From positions 21,081,890 through 21,145,889 of the forward strand of contig NC_035176.2 in assembly GCF_001659605.2 (NCBI RefSeq): DNA of 64,000 nt. The letters run 5' to 3'. The translations under genes were made by a program, and so were the position numbers. This stretch comes from Manihot esculenta (lineage: Eukaryota > Streptophyta > Magnoliopsida > Malpighiales > Euphorbiaceae). Shown one piece after another: positions 11,283 through 25,600 of the stretch. Under the pieces are notes generated by a model. The model searched no databases and was not told the DNA's origin. It worked only from the letters and a program-made list of their open reading frames with translations. How positions within the stretch are numbered: the stretch's first letter is position 1; the number at the start of each line of letters is the position of its first letter.

Positions 11283-12584
11283 TGTAATACCCGGCTAGAC
11301 TCCGGTATCGGAATTTCTACTGTCCGGTAGAATCTCGGGTGTCGGAGACCTCTAGAAGGTTAAAACCATGTTTTCATAAAATGTTTTAATGAGTTTATGT
11401 TTTTAATCAAGAAAGAAAATGAGTTTTTGCATGAAAATGACCTTGGAGGAAAACTCAGGTTCGGCCGCCGAACCTCAAGTTCGGCCGCCGAACATGCAGG
11501 CGTTTCGGGTGTGCCTTAGGCCCCCGAAGGCATAAGTGAGGGAAACTAGGTTCGGCCGCCGAACCTTATGTTCAGCCGCCGAACATGGCATGCATGCGGA
11601 GGCACGTTCGGCTCTCGAATGTGGCCTGGCCAGCCACTTATAAAGGGGTCCCTTAGCCGAAAACGGGCGAGCTTTTCTCCCCATTTTCGGCCAAGGTGAG
11701 CTCTCCGCCGTCCCTCACCGATCTTGAGTTTCTTCCTTCAAATCCTCCACGATTTTCACAAGTTTTCACTTTGTTTTGAAGATTTTCAAGTATAAAGCAA
11801 GTTTTGGAGCTTTGAGGTTCAAGAAACTCAATCTCTCCCATCTCCGAGCTAGGGTCGTTTTCCTCTCGATCTTCAAGAGTTAATGGCCGATCTTGAGCTC
11901 ACTATATGTTTTAAACAAGTTTTAGGTTGATTCATGGGGTAGAAATGTAAGTTTATGTTAGTTGAGCATTGTTAGGTTTTATGTGTTTTATGGACAATGT
12001 ATGTTGGATTTGCATGTTTGATGTGTTGTAGATGGGGTTTAGGATAGTTTAAAGCCCCTAGGAGCTGATGTATGTATCTATGCATGTTTTGGATGAGTTG
12101 TATGCTTGTTTTGAATGGAATGGGAGGCTTTTGTGCATGAAGAGCCGAGTTTCTGCCCTTTTGGCAGAAACCAGGTTCGGCAGCCGAAGGATTTTCGGCC
12201 GCGAACCTGCCTGTGAGGCAAGCCTTTCGGCTGCCGAAGCCTGCCCCCGAAAATGGACTTTCGTCTCTGGAGAGACTTTCGGCCACCGAACCTGCCGCTG
12301 AAAGTGCCCTGTTCAGCCTTCCTTTGCATGTTTTGCATGATCGTTTTGAGGTGTTTTAGGGGGTTTTTGGGGGATGTTTTTAGAGTCATGTTCTAGTATG
12401 TTTGGTCCCTCATTTGAGTCCACCTGTGTAGGTTCGGACCCGAGGAACCGAGGACCCCAGCAGTGAGTCAGCTGCTCTAGGTTATTTTCAGAGCTAGCTA
12501 GAGGTGAGTAGAATAAATCTTTATGTTTTAAAGCAAATAAATTATAAAGTTTGAGCATGTTCATGCATAATGAATGCCATGTGA
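11283..12584 (+). repeat. Chromovirus A 5' LTR, part 1 of 3
   Basis: Matches the beginning of the 3' LTR at 45958. Contains TTCGGCCGCCGAA palindromes around 11460-11580, a TATA box at 11639-11646 (TATAAAGG) and a second palindrome group around 12170-12310. It is cut at 12584 by B; the TSD TGTGA is at 12580-12584. Confidence 0.9.
11639..11646 (+). promoter_or_regulatory. TATA box of chromovirus A 5' LTR
   Basis: TATAAAGG, preceded by CCTGGCCAGCCACT, a context shared by all chromovirus LTRs here, and followed by GGTCCCTTAG. Transcription would start about 30 bp downstream. Confidence 0.65.
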
Positions 12585-14907
12585 TGTAACGACCCGAAAA
12601 TCGGACCGCTACTGGCGCTAGGATCCAGGTCGACTTAAGGCCGCCGGGACCCGTAGCAAGCCTAACATGCAACCTGAAAACCTGTTTAATCCCATACATG
12701 ATCAAGAAAATACATAAAAATTTAAAACTTTTCTTTCGTTCATACACCAAACTCAACCTGTGCATGCACTGAACCTGAACATAATCATAATCATGACCCC
12801 TCTGTGGGATCTCATCAATGCCTCAATGGGCGATACATCATAAGTTGAGTTGGATTACATAGTCATCATAAAATATCTAAGATCATGTATTAAAAGGGAT
12901 ATCTTATACATATAGTCAAGCACAACCTCTAATCCTCAAAGTCATTACATGACTAAAACTGTACTTTTACATAACATTAATACATTTATCATGTCCACAC
13001 TATCTATTACATATACATGACTTCATTACTCTTACGGATCTCCTGGTCTACCCTGTACCTGCAATCCGGGGGAAAAATGGGAGAGAGGTGAGCTACTAGA
13101 GCCCAGTGAGCAGAATAATAAAAACATTTAAAACATATGGCATCATGGAATGCATCACACCACAGCTAATCACATCAAGGGTGAACTTGTCACCAATAGC
13201 CCTCTACATAGTCCAACTGTGCCAGAACGTAGAATGGGTCCTAGTCTTTCTCTTACATAACATAGCATAACATAACAGTCCAACTGTGTCAGAACGTAGA
13301 ATGGGTCCTGGTCTTTCCCTTACATGGTGCCAGCGAACGTAGAATGGGTCCCACTGGTCTTACATTCCGTACTGTACATATCACATCGTCACATCATAGA
13401 TCGAGGGCTTTGGATCATCCAACGTTCATCCACATCAATCAACAATAAAGTATGCAATGCAACATATTCGTGAATTCTAATGCAAACAACCTAGTACATC
13501 TCATGGCATTCATGATGCGTGAAACATGCTAAAAAGTCCATTATTTGCTTTAAAATATAATGAGTTATTTCACTCACCTCTGGGTAGCTCTGACCAGACA
13601 CTGGAGCAGCTGACTCACTGCTGGGGTCCTCGGTTCCTCAGGTCCGAACCTACACAGGTGGACTCAAATGAGGGACCAAACAACATGAATATAACTCTAA
13701 ACTACTCCCTAAAAACTCCCTAAAACATCATGAAACAATCATAGAGAAACATGCGAGAGAGGGCTGGACAGGGCACTTTCGGCGGCAGGTTCGGCGGCCG
13801 AAAGTCCCTCCAAAGCCGAAAGTCAGGCAGGTTCGGCGGCACCTTCGGCGGCCGAAACTCCCAGACAGAGGCGAAACTCATGCATGTTCGGCGGCACTTT
13901 CGGCGGCCGAAACTCCCAGACAGAGACGAAAGTCTCCTTTCGGGGGCAAGCTTCGACAGCCGAAGGCTGCCTCCACAAGCATGTTCGGCGGCCGAAAGTT
14001 CCTTCGACTGCCGAACCTGGTTTCTCCCTTAGTGGCAGAAACTCAGCTCTTCTATGCACATTTGCCTCCAAAACTATTCAATCAAGCATAAACCTATTCT
14101 ACAACATTCCCAATCACACACAAACAAGCATACAAGTTCCTAGGGGCATCAAACCAACAAAAACCCCAACTACAACACAACAAGCAACTCACATTGTCCA
14201 TAACACATATAAAACCCATAAACCTAAGCATGAGCTAAACATGCATTCTACCCCATAGATCTACTTAAAACTTACTTAAAACATGCAATGAGCTTAAGAT
14301 CGGCTCTTACCTCGTGGAGATCGAGAGAGAGACGACCTAAATTCGGAGATGGGAGGGGTTGAGTTCCCTTGAACCTCAAAACTCCAAAACTTTGCTCAAA
14401 GCTTGAAAATCTTCAAAACAAAGTAAAAACTCATGAAAATCGAGTAGGATTGGAAGGAAAGAACTCAAGATCGGTGAGGGACGGCGGAGAGCTCACCTTG
14501 GCCGAAAATGGGGAAAAACTCGCCTGTTTTCGGCTAAGGGACCCTTTTATAGTGGCTGGCCAGGCCACGTTCGGGGGCCGAACGTGCCTCCGCATGCATG
14601 CCATGTTCGACGGCCGAACTTGAGGTTCGGCGGCCGAACCTAGACTTTCCTCACTTATGCTTTCGGGGGCCTAAAGGCGCTCCCGAAGGCATGCATGTTC
14701 GGCGGCCGAACTTGAGGTTCGGTTGCCGAACCTGAGTTATCCTCCAAGGTTGTTTTTATGCGAAAACTCATTTCCATTTTACTTAAAACCATGAAATACC
14801 TTAAAACATTTTATGAAAACATGTTTCTACCCTACTAGAGGCTTCCGACATCCGAGATTCCACCGAACGGTAGGAATTCCGATACCGGAGTCTAGCCGGG
14901 TATTACA
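12585..14907 (-). repeat. Chromovirus B 3' LTR
   Basis: 2323 bp, paired with 35190-37465. TATA box on the minus strand at 14544-14551. Palindrome arrays at about 13780-14010 and 14570-14735. Immediately beside it (14908-14944) are the minus-strand polypurine tract and the GAACATTC/GAATGTTC stem-loop. Confidence 0.92.
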
Positions 14908-14944
14908 TTCTCCCCCCCTTAAGAACATTCGTCCCCGAATGTTC
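14908..14944 (-). other. Polypurine tract and stem-loop of chromovirus B
   Basis: On the minus strand GAACATTC, a 6-base loop and GAATGTTC (arms 14937-14944 and 14923-14930) are followed by TTAAGGGGGGGAGAA next to the 3' LTR. The purine run primes plus-strand DNA synthesis in this family. The perfect 8-bp stem is conserved among elements here. Confidence 0.8.
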
Positions 14945-15013
14945 ACCAACTAACACATAGCATGGTATAGACAAAACATACATATAGGCACATAAACACA
15001 TAGAGATCTAACC

Positions 15014-17143
15014 TTAGAAGAGATGAGGGTACTGCTGGAGCATAGACTCACGTGTCTCCCAAGTGCATTCTTCCAAATTGTGGTGGTTCCACAGGACTTT
15101 CACCATCGGGATTTCCTTGTTTCTTAGCTTTCTGATCTGGGTGTCGATGATCCATACTGGCTGTTCAACATAGGTGAGATCCTCTTGGACCTCCACATCA
15201 GGCTCACTAAGAACCTTGCTCGGATCTGACACAAACTTCCTCAACATTGAAACATGGAAAACCGGATGGATTCTTTCCATTGAAGCAGGTAACTCCAGCT
15301 TGTACGACACATTCCCAATCTTTTGTAAGATTTCAAAGGGTCGATGTATCGTGGGGCTAGTTTACCTTTCTTCCTGAAGCGAACCACTCCTTTCATAGGA
15401 GACACCTTGAGCAATACCAGATCCCCCTCCTGAAACTCTACCTGTCTTCTGCGGATGTCTGCATAACTCTTCTGTCTTCTTGCAGCAGTCTTGATCCTTT
15501 CTCTGATTATGGGTACTACCCTGCTAGTAATCTCTACTAGCTCAGGCCCTGCCAAGGCCTTTTCTCCAACCTCTTCCCAGCAAACAGGTGATCTGCACTT
15601 CCTTCCATATAAAGCTTCATATGGAGCCATCCCGATGCTAGCATGATGGCTGTTATTGTAGGCAAACTCCACCAAAGGTAGATGCTGCCTCCAAGAACCG
15701 CCAAAGTCCAGCACACACATTCTGAGCATATCCTCTATGGTCTGGATGGTCCTTTCTGATTGTCCGTCTGTCTGTGGATGGAAAGCAGTGCTAAAATCCA
15801 ACCTAGTACCCATGGCATTCTGCAGACTCCGTCAAAACCTGGAGGTGAACTGGGGCCCTCTATCGGACACTATCGAAACAGGAACCCCATGCAGCCTGAC
15901 GATCTCATCGACATACACCTACGCCAACTTGTCCACAGAATAGCCACTCCTGACAGGGATGAAGTCAGCAGATTTGGTGAGTCTGTCCACAATCACCCAT
16001 ATGGAGTCCAATCTGTTGGACGTTGCCGGTAACCCCACTACGAAGTCCATAGCTATATTTTCCCATTTCCACTCTGGAATAGGTAGCGGGTTAAGCATTC
16101 CAGCCGGCTTCTAATGTTCCAGCTTCACCCTCTGACACACTTCGCAGGCTGACACAAACTGTGCCACTTCTTTCTTCATAGCTGGCCACCAATAAACCTT
16201 CTTCAGATCTTGATACATTTTGGTGGCTCCGGGGTGAACGCTGTATCTTGCATTATGAGCCTCTCTCATAATGTCTCCTTTTAGCTCTATGTCATCTGGT
16301 ACACATAGTCTGCTTCCATAGCGGAGGATCCCTTTGCTGTCGAATCTGAACTCACTATCTTTGCCTGACTGAACAGTCCTGGCAATCTTCACTAACTCTG
16401 GGTCCTCATGCTGTTTCTGAGCCACCTGCTCCAGAAACACGGGTGCCACTCTCATCTGGGCTACCAAAGCACCTGTACCAGACAACTCCAACTGAAGACC
16501 TTCCTCAACGAGCTTGTAAAACTCCTTCACCACTGGCCTCCTCTCTGCCGATATGTGGGATAAACTGCCTAGTGACTTCCGGCTTAGGGCGTCTGCCACG
16601 ACATTCGCCTTACTCGGATGGTACTGAATCTTGCAATCATAGTCACTCAGCAGCTCCACCCATCTTCTCTGTCTTAAATTCAAATCTCTTTGACTCAGGA
16701 TGTACTGCAGGCTCTTATGATCTGTAAAGATCTCACATTTAACCCCATAAAGGTAGTGCCTCCACATCTTGAGTGCAAAGATTACTGCTGCCATTTCCAG
16801 GTCATGTGTGGGGTAATTCAACTCATGCTTCTTCAGCTGCTTAGAAGCATAAGCAATCACCCTTTCATTTTGCATTAACACACAACCCAAACCCACTCGG
16901 GATGCATCACAGAAGACCGTGAAGTCCTCATTGCTAGCTGGCAAAGCTAACACTGGTGCCGAAGTCAACCTCCTCTTAAGCTCTTCAAAACTCTCTTCGC
17001 ACTGGTCGGTCCACACAAACTTCTGATTCTTCCTGGTTAACCTGGTCAGAGGAGCTACAATCTTTGAGAAGTCCTGAACGAACCTCCTGTAGTAACCTGC
17101 CAAACCCAAGAAACTCCTAATTTCTGTTACTAAAGTGGGTCTA
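15014..17143 (-). pseudogene. Chromovirus B pol, downstream part (RT end, RNase H, integrase, chromodomain)
   Basis: Minus strand. Reads [11 protein letters not shown] (RT thumb), [18 protein letters not shown] and TDHKSLQYI (RNase H), [17 protein letters not shown]...CEVCQR (integrase HHCC), [10 protein letters not shown] and [11 protein letters not shown] (core Asp residues), [11 protein letters not shown] (core Glu), then the C-terminal chromodomain-like [21 protein letters not shown]. Lesions: TAG at 16111-16113, TAG at 15919-15921, TGA at 15832-15834 and a one-base loss near 15340 that shifts the frame. The upstream part continues at 19205 beyond solo LTR D. Normally part of a polyprotein carrying out cDNA synthesis and chromatin-directed integration. 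Inactive. Confidence 0.9.
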
Positions 17144-19199
17144 TGTAACGACCCGAAAATCGGACCGCTACCGGCGCTAGGATCCGGGTCGACTTAAGAC
17201 CGCCGGGACCCGTAGCAAGCCTGACATGAAACCTGTAAACCTGTTCAATCCCATACATGATCAACAATCATACATAAAAATTAAAACTTTCCTTTTCAAC
17301 ATACACCAAACTCAACCTGTGCATGCACTAATCATAGCATAACTTAAACATTAATCCCTCTGTGGGATCTCATCAATGCCCCAATGGGCGATACATCATA
17401 AGTTGAGTTGGTTAAACATAAACATCAATAGACATTAAGATCATGTATCAACAAGGGATTCCAATGAAATATGGTCAAGCACACTTCTAACCTCAATATC
17501 ATTATACATAACGTAACTATTTAACTTTACATCATCTTACAATTTATCATGTCCACTATCTATCTATTACAACATAAGACTTCATTACTCTTGCTGACCT
17601 CCTGGACTACCCTGTACCTGCAAGCCTGGGGGTTAAGGGAGAGGGGTGAGCTACAAGAGCCCAGTGAGCAGAATAGTAAAACATTTAAAACATATGATAA
17701 CATGGAATGCATCACAACACAGCTAATCACATCAAGGATGAATTTGTCACCAATAGTCCCCTACATGGACCAACTGTGCCAGGGGCGTAGAATGGGCCTC
17801 ACTGGTCTTCCGTACCGTAACATCATCATCATCATCATAGCATAGGGGGACTAATGGATCATTCAACATCCATCCACATCATCAAACATAATATGCAATG
17901 CAACATATTTGTGAGTCTAATGCAACACCCTATTATCTCATGGCATTCATGATGCGTGAATCATGCTAAAACTGATTTATTTATTTAAAAGCATAAGAGT
18001 TATTCCACTCACCTCTGGCTGAAGCTCTACTGACTCTGAAGTGACTGACTCACTGCTGGGGTCCTTGGTTCCTCGGGTCCGAACCTACACAGGTGGACTC
18101 AAATGAGGGACCAAACATACATGAACATAATTCTAATCTACTCCCCAAAAACCCCCTAAAACATCATGAAATAATCATAGAAACACATGCATGAAATGGC
18201 TGGACAGGGCACTTTCGGCGGCAGGTTCGGCGGCCGAAAGTCCCTCCAGAGCCGAAAGTCAGGCACTTTCGGCGGCACCTTCGGCGGCCGAAAGTCCCAG
18301 ACAGAGACGAAAGTCTCTTTTCGGGGGCAACTTCGGCAGCCGAATGCTGCCTCCACAAAGGGGGTTCGGCGGCCGAAACTCCCTTCGGCTGCCGAATCTG
18401 GTTTCTGCCAAAGGGCAGAAACTTGGCTCAAACGAGCCTCTTGCCTCCCAAAGCCTCAAATCATGCAAAAACTTGTTCTAAAACATGCATACATATCATA
18501 CATTACACCTAGGGGTCTCAAACTAACATATACCCCAACTACAACACTTCAAATACACAAAAATCAACATACATTGTTCATCAAACATCAAAACCCATAA
18601 ACTCATCAACAAGTCTAAACATGCATCTCTACCCATAAAACAACTTAATGCTTGTTTAAAACACATAACAAGGGTGAATCCGAGCTTACCTCTTGAAGAA
18701 ACGAGAGGAAAGGCGATCCTAGCTTGGAGATGAAGAGATTAAGCTCTTTGAACCTCCAAGTACCCAAAACTTGCTCTTTACTCACAGATCTTCAAAACAA
18801 AAGTTAAAACCCGTGAAAATCATGGAAGACATAAGGAAAACACTCAAGATCGAGGGAGGGGTGGCGGAGACTCACCTTGGCCGACAACGGGGGAGAAAAA
18901 GCTTGCCCGTGTGGACCTAAGGGACCCTTTTATAGGTGGCTGGCCAGGCCACGTTCGGGGGCCGAATGTGCCTCCGCATGCATGCCATGTTCGGCGGCCG
19001 AACTTGGCTTTCGGCGGCCGAACCTGGGTTTTCCTCCAAAGACTTTTCATGTAAAAACTCATTTAATTTCATACTTAAAACCATTAAAAACATGAAAACA
19101 TTTCATAACAACACACTTTTACCCTTCTAGAGGTTTCCGACATCCGAGATTCCACCGGACGGTAGGAATTTCGATACCGGAGTCTAGCCGGGTATTACA
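17144..19199 (-). mobile_element. Chromovirus solo LTR D, inserted in B pol
   Basis: 2056 bp, minus orientation, TGTAACGACCC to GGGTATTACA, flanked by perfect GTCTA copies (17139-17143 and 19200-19204). No internal coding sequence. TATA box on the minus strand at 18927-18934. Carries the same palindrome arrays (about 18215-18395 and 18950-19025). It splits B pol within the RT region. Lengths and internal repeats differ from A, B, E and G, so it is a separate subfamily copy. Confidence 0.92.
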
Positions 19200-19204
19200 G
19201 TCTA

Positions 19205-20325
19205 GGCCAGTTAGCCACAGCTTCTATCTTCTTGGGGTCCACCTCTATCCCATTTTCTGACACTACATGCCCCAAGAATGAAATGCTCCTCAGCTAGAAC
19301 TCACACTTTGAGAACTTGGCATACAAGCCATGTTCCCTCAAGGTCTGCAGAACCAACCTCAGATGATGGGCATGCTCCTCTGCGTTCCTGGAATACACTA
19401 AGATATCATCTATGAAGACAATAACAAAGTGATCCAGGTATTGGCTAAATACTCTGTTCATGAGATCCATGAATGCTGCAGGGGCGTTGGTTAACCCGAA
19501 CGGCATCACAAGGAACTCAAAATGCCCATATCTGGTCCTGAAAGCTGTCTTTGGCACATCTTCATCCCTTATCCTTAGCTGATGGTACCCCGATCTTAGA
19601 TCTATTTTGGAGAAACAACCCGCTCCTGCTAGCTGGTCGAATAGATCATCGATCCTTGGCAGAGGGTACCTATTTTTGGTAGTGACTTTGTTCAACTTCC
19701 TGTAGTCGATACAAAGTCTGAGGGACCCATCCTTCTTCTTTACAAACAAGATTGGAGCACCCCAAGGTGAGGTACTCTGTCGGATAAAGCCCTTTTCTAC
19801 CAGCTCCTGCAACTGCTCTTTCAACTCCTTCAACTCGGCTGGGGCCATCCTGTAGGGAGGGATAGAGATCGATCTAGTTCCAGGCACCAACTCTATCTCG
19901 AATTCTATCTCCCTAGCAGGTGGTAAACCTGGAAGCTCGCCTGGAAAGACATCCTGAAACTCTCTGACAACTGGCACCGAGGCTGGCTCCCTGACCTGAC
20001 TACTAAGCTCTCTCACATGAGCCAAATACCCCTGACATCCCTTCCTAAGCAACCTACGAGCCTGAAGAGCTGATATCAGACCTCTAGGTGTACCCCTCTT
20101 GTCTCCTCTGAAGACGACCTCTGACCCGTTCTAATCTATGAACCTGACTACCTTGTCCCTGCAGTCCAAGGTAGCACCATGGGTAGATAGCCAATCCATC
20201 CCTAGAATGACATCAAAGTCTGTCAAATCTAGAACCACAAGGTCGGCGGAGAGGCATCTTCCCTCAACAAAAATTGGACTGTATTGGCAGACTGACTCTG
20301 TCACTGACGGGTCACACTTGGGTCC
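19205..20325 (-). pseudogene. Chromovirus B pol, upstream part (end of protease to RT palm)
   Basis: Minus strand. Contains [18 protein letters not shown] after the protease, the linker [17 protein letters not shown], and RT motifs [42 protein letters not shown] and the catalytic [12 protein letters not shown]. Lesions: TAG at 20131-20133 and TAG at 19294-19296 (Trp codon). The left end joins 17143 across solo LTR D. The right end joins 33186 across chromovirus E, inside the protease region. Confidence 0.9.
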
Positions 20326-22519
20326 TGTAACGACCCGAAAATCGGACCGCTACTGGCGCTAGGATCCAGATCGGCTTAAGGCCGCCGGGACCCGTAGCAA
20401 GCCTGACATATGACCTGTAAACCTGTATAATCCCATACATGATCCACAACATACATAAAATTAAAACTTTTCTTCTCATGAACATCAACCAAACTCAACC
20501 TGTGCATATACATTAACATAACATTGATCCCTCTGTGGGATCTCATCAGTGTCCTCAATGGGTGACATACATCTGTTGAGTTGGTTTACATAAACATCAT
20601 CAAAATCTCTAAGATCATGTATTAAAGGGATAGCACCATCTATGGTCAAGCACACTTCTAATATCCATATATATCATCTCATTACATGACTACACTGATT
20701 AAGACTTTACATTACAATTTGATCATGTCCATTGCTAGCTATTACATAAACATGACTTCTTTACTCTATCCGGACTCCCGCACTATACTATACCTGCAAG
20801 CCTGGGGGTAAAGGGAGAGGGGTGAGCTAAAAGCCCAGTGAGCTAAACTATAAAACATATTAACACTATGCTTTAATGAAATGCATCATAACACAGACAA
20901 TTCACATAAGGGTTGGGTGAACTTGTCACCAATTAGTCCAAGCTAACATGGTGCCAGGCCGTAGCATGGGGTCCTGGTCTTCCTGTCATACATACATTAC
21001 TTACCATTATTCCAGGGCCTCCTCTGGGCTCCTGGTCTTTGAGTCCACAATCGTGCCAGGCCGTAGAATGGGGTCCTGGTCTTCCTGTCATGGACTAATT
21101 GGGTCATCCAACATTCACCCACATCAACAACACATGATGCAATGCGGCATATTCGTGAAACTAATGCAATCACCCTATTGCATAATCATGATGCATGAAA
21201 CATGATAAAACATTTAATTTAAAAGATTAAGTTTAGTTCCACTCACCTCTGGCAGACTCTGACAACACCGAAGCAGCTGGACTCACTGCTGGGGTCCTCG
21301 GTTCCTCGGGTCCGAACCTACACAGGTGGACTCAAATGAGGGACCAAACATGCTAGAACATAACTCTAAACTACTCCCCAAAAACCCCCTAGAACATCAT
21401 GAAATAATCATAGAAATACATGCATGAAATGGCTGAACAGGGCACTTTCGGCGGCAGGTTCGGCGGCCGAAAGTCCCTCCAGAGCCGAAAGTCAGGCAGG
21501 TTCGGCGGCACCTTCGGCGGCCGAATCTCCCAGACAGATCCGAAAGTCTTCTTTCGGGGGCAAGCTTCGGCAGCCGAATGCTGCCTCCACAAGGGGGTTC
21601 GGCGGCCGAAAGTTCCTTCGGCTGCCGAACCTGGTTTCTCCCAAAAGGGCAGAAACTTGGCTCACATGAGCCTCTTGCCTCCCAAAACCTCAAATCATGC
21701 ATAAAGCTCAACTAAGACATGCATACAAGTTCCTAGGGGTCTCAAACAATCATATACCCCAACTACAACACTTCAAACACACACAATCAACACACATTGT
21801 TCAAGAACACACATTTATACCCATAAACATAACCATAACCTAAACATGCATTCTAACCCATAGATCTTGCATAAAACTTATTTAAAACATAAAACGAGTT
21901 TAAGATCGGCTCTTACCTCTTGAAGATCGAGGGAGACGACCAAAAACTCGGAGATCCACGAAAATGAGCTCCTGAGTTCCCAAAGCTCCAAAACTTGTTT
22001 CAAAAGTTCAAAACCTTCAAAACAAGCTTAAAACTCAAGAAAAATGGTGGGGATTTGAAGGAAGAACACTAGATTTGGAAGAGGGAGGTCGGAAGCTAGC
22101 TGTGGCCGAAAATGGGAGAAAGCTCGCCCATTTCGGTCAAGTGACCCTTTTATAGGTGGCTGGCCAGGCCACGTTCGGGGGCCGAAAGTGCTTCCGCATG
22201 CATACCATGTTCGGCGGCCGAACTTGAGTTTCGGCGGCCGAACCTGGACTTCCCTCACTCATGCTTTCGGGGGCCTAACGTGCCTCCAAAACGCATGCAT
22301 GTTCGGCGGCCGAACTTGACTTTCGGCGGCCGAACCTGGGTTTTCCTCCAAGGACTTTTCATGCAAAAACTCATTTAATTTCATACTTAAAACCATTAAA
22401 AACATGAAAAAATTTTACAAAAAAAAAAAAACATGATTTTACCCTTCTAGAGGTCTCCGACATCCGAGATTCCACCGGACGGTATGAATTCCGATACCGG
22501 AGTCTAGCCGGGTATTACA
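20326..22519 (-). repeat. Chromovirus E 3' LTR
   Basis: 2194 bp, paired with the split 5' LTR. Minus-strand TATA box at 22147-22154. Minisatellite units (GTGCCAGGCCGTAG-ATGGGG) at about 20950-21095. Palindrome arrays near 21445-21630 and 22175-22340. Confidence 0.92.
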
Positions 22520-22556
22520 TTCTTCCCCCCTTAAGAACATTTGTCCCCGAATGTTC
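22520..22556 (-). other. Polypurine tract and stem-loop of chromovirus E
   Basis: Minus strand: stem arms at 22549-22556 and 22535-22542 (GAACATTC with AAATGTTC, one mismatch), then TTAAGGGGGGAAGAA against the 3' LTR. Confidence 0.78.
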
Positions 22557-22627
22557 CTCAACTAGCACATGCATAGCAAACAACATAACATACTTACAAA
22601 AACACATAAACTCACAATAAACTAACC

Positions 22628-25600
22628 TTAGAAAAGATAAGGGTACTGCTGGAGCATGGACTCCCGTGTCTCCCAGGTGCATTCTTCCATATTGTGGTGG
22701 TTCCACAGGACTTTCACCATCGGGATTTCCTTGTTTCTCAGCTTCCTGATCTGGGTGTCTAGAATCCGTACTGGCTGCTCAACATAGGTGAGATCCTCTT
22801 GGATCTCCACATCAGGCTCACTAAGAACCTTGCCCGGATCTGACACGAATTTTCTCAACATAGAAACATGGAAAACCGGATGGATTCTCTCCATTGAAGC
22901 AGGTAAATCCAGCTTGTACGATACATTCCCAATCTTTTGCAAGACTTCAAAGGGTCCGATGTACCGCGGAGCCAGCTTACCTTTCTTCCTGAACTGAACC
23001 ACTCCTTTCATTGGAGACACCTTAAGCAATACCAGATCCCCCTCCTGAAACTCTACTTGCCTTTTGCGGATGTCTGCATAACTCTTCTGTCTGCTTGCAG
23101 CTGTCTTGATTCTTTCTCTGATTAAGGGTACCACCCTGCTGGTGATCTCTACTAGCTCAGGCCCTACCAAGGCCTTTTCTCCAACTTCCTCCCAGCAAAC
23201 AGGTGACCTGCACTTCCTCCCATATAAAGCTTCATATGGAGCCATCCTGATGCTAGCATGATGGCTGTTATTGTAGGCAAACTCCACCAAAGGTAGATGT
23301 TGCCTCCAAGAACCGCCAAAGTCCAGCACACACATCCTTAGCATATCTTCTATGGTCTGGATGGTCCTCTCTGACTATCCGTCTGTCTGTGGGTGGAAGG
23401 CAGTGCTGAAATCCAATCTAGTACCCATAGCATTCTGCAGACTCCGCCAAAACCTGGAGGTGAACTGGGGCCCTCTATCTGACATTATAGAAATAGGAAC
23501 CCCATGCAGTCTGACTATCTCATCAACGTACACCTGCGCCAACTTGTCCACAGAATAGCCACTCCTGACAGGGATGAAGTGCGCAGATTTGGTGAGTCTG
23601 TCCACAATCACCCATATGGAGTCCAATCTGTTGGACGTTGCCGGTAACCCCACTACAAAGTCCATAGCTATATTCTCCCATTTCCACTCTGGAATAGGTA
23701 GCGGGTTAAGCATTCCAGCCGGCTTTTGATGTTCCAGCTTCACCCTCTGACATACTTCGCAGGCTGACACAAACTGTGCCACTTCTCTCTTCATAGCTGG
23801 CCACCAATAAACTTTCTTCAGATCTTGATACATCTTGGTGGCTCCGGGGTGAATGCTGTATCTTGCATTATGAGCCTCTCTCATAATGTCTCCTTTTAGC
23901 CCTATGTCATCTGGTACACACAATCGACTCCCATAGCGGAGGATCCCCTTATTGTCGAATCTGAACTCACTGTCCTTGCCTGACTGAACAGTCCTGGCAA
24001 TCTTCACTAACTCTGGGTCCTCATGCTGTTTCTGAGCCACCTGCTCTAGAAACACGGGTGTCACTTTCATCTGAGCAACCAAGGCACCTATACCAGACAA
24101 CTCCAACTATAGACCTTCATCAATGAGCTTGTAAAACTCCTTCACCACTGGTCTCCTCTCTGCCGTGATGTGGGATAGACTGCCCAGTGACTTCCGGCTT
24201 AGAGCGTCTGCCACAACATTCGCCTTACCCGGATGATACTGAATCTTGCAATCATAGTCACTCAGCAGCTCTACCCATCTCCTCTGTCTCAAGTTTAAAT
24301 CTCTTTGACTCAGGATGTATTGCAGGCTCTTATGATTTGTAAAGATCTCACATTTAACCCCATAGAGGTAGTGCCTCCACATCTTGAGTGCAAAGATTAC
24401 TGCTGCCATCTCCAGGTCATGTGTGGGGTAATTCAACTCATGCTTCTTCAGCTGTCTAGAAGCATAAGCAATCACCCTCTCATTCTGCATAAGCACACAA
24501 CCCAGTCCCACACAGGACGCATCACAAAAGACTGTAAAGTCTGCATCACTAGATGGCAGAGCTAACACTGGTGCTGAAGTCAACCTCTTCTTAAGCTCTT
24601 CAAAACTCTCTTCGCACTGGTCAGTCCACATGAACTTCTGATTCTTCCTGGTCAGTCTGGTCAGAGGATCTGCTATTTTCGAGAAGTCCTGAACGAACCT
24701 CCTGTAGTAACCTGCCAAACCCAAGAAACTTCTAATCTCTGTCACTGAAGTGGGTCTAGGCCAGTTAGCCACAGCTTCTACCTTCTTGGGGTCTACCTCT
24801 ATACCATTTTCTGACACCACATGCCCCAAGAAGGAAATGCTCTTTAGCCAGAACTCACACTTGGAGAACTTGGCATACAAGCCATGTTCCCTCAAGGTCT
24901 GTAGAACCAACCTCAGATGATGGGCATGCTCCTCTGCATTCCTGGAATACACCAAGATATCATCTATGAAGACAATAACAAAGTGATCCAGGTACTGGCT
25001 AAACACTCTGTTCATGAGATCCATGAATGCTGCAGGGGCGTTAGTTAACCCGAACGGCATCACAAGGAACTCAAAATGCCCATATCTGGTCCTGAAAGCT
25101 GTCTTGGGCACGTCCTCTTCCCTGATCCTCAACTGATGATACCCGGACCTCAGATCTATTTTGGAGAAACAACCCGCTCCTGCTAGCTGGTCGAATAGAT
25201 CGTCGATCCTTGGCAATGGGTACTTGTTCTTGGTAGTGACTTTGTTCAACTGCCTGTAGTCGATACAAAGTCTAAGGGATCCATCCTTCTTTCTCACAAA
25301 CAAAACTGGAGCACCCCAGGGTGAGGTACTCGGTCAGGTGAAGCCCTTGTCTACCAGCTCCTGCAACTGCTCCTTCAACTCTTTCAATTCTGCTGGCGCC
25401 ATCCTGTAGGGAGGGATAGAGATCGGTCGGGTTCTAGGCATCAGTTCTATCTCGAACTCTATCTCCCTAGCAGGTGGTAAACCTGGCAGTTCGTCTGGGA
25501 ACACATCTAAGAACTCTCTAACCACTGGCACCGAGGCGGGCTCTCTAACCTGACTGCTAAGCTCTCTCACATGAGCCAAATACCCCTGACATCCCCTCCT

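Noticed and set aside
13751..14258. Overlapping open frames on both strands in LTRs, with peptides such as FGGRFGGRKS or RPPNLPPKVP (same in C, D, E, G and A LTRs)
   Set aside because: They come from the stop-poor GC palindrome arrays, appear on both strands and in several frames, lack homology to known domains and shift frame between copies.
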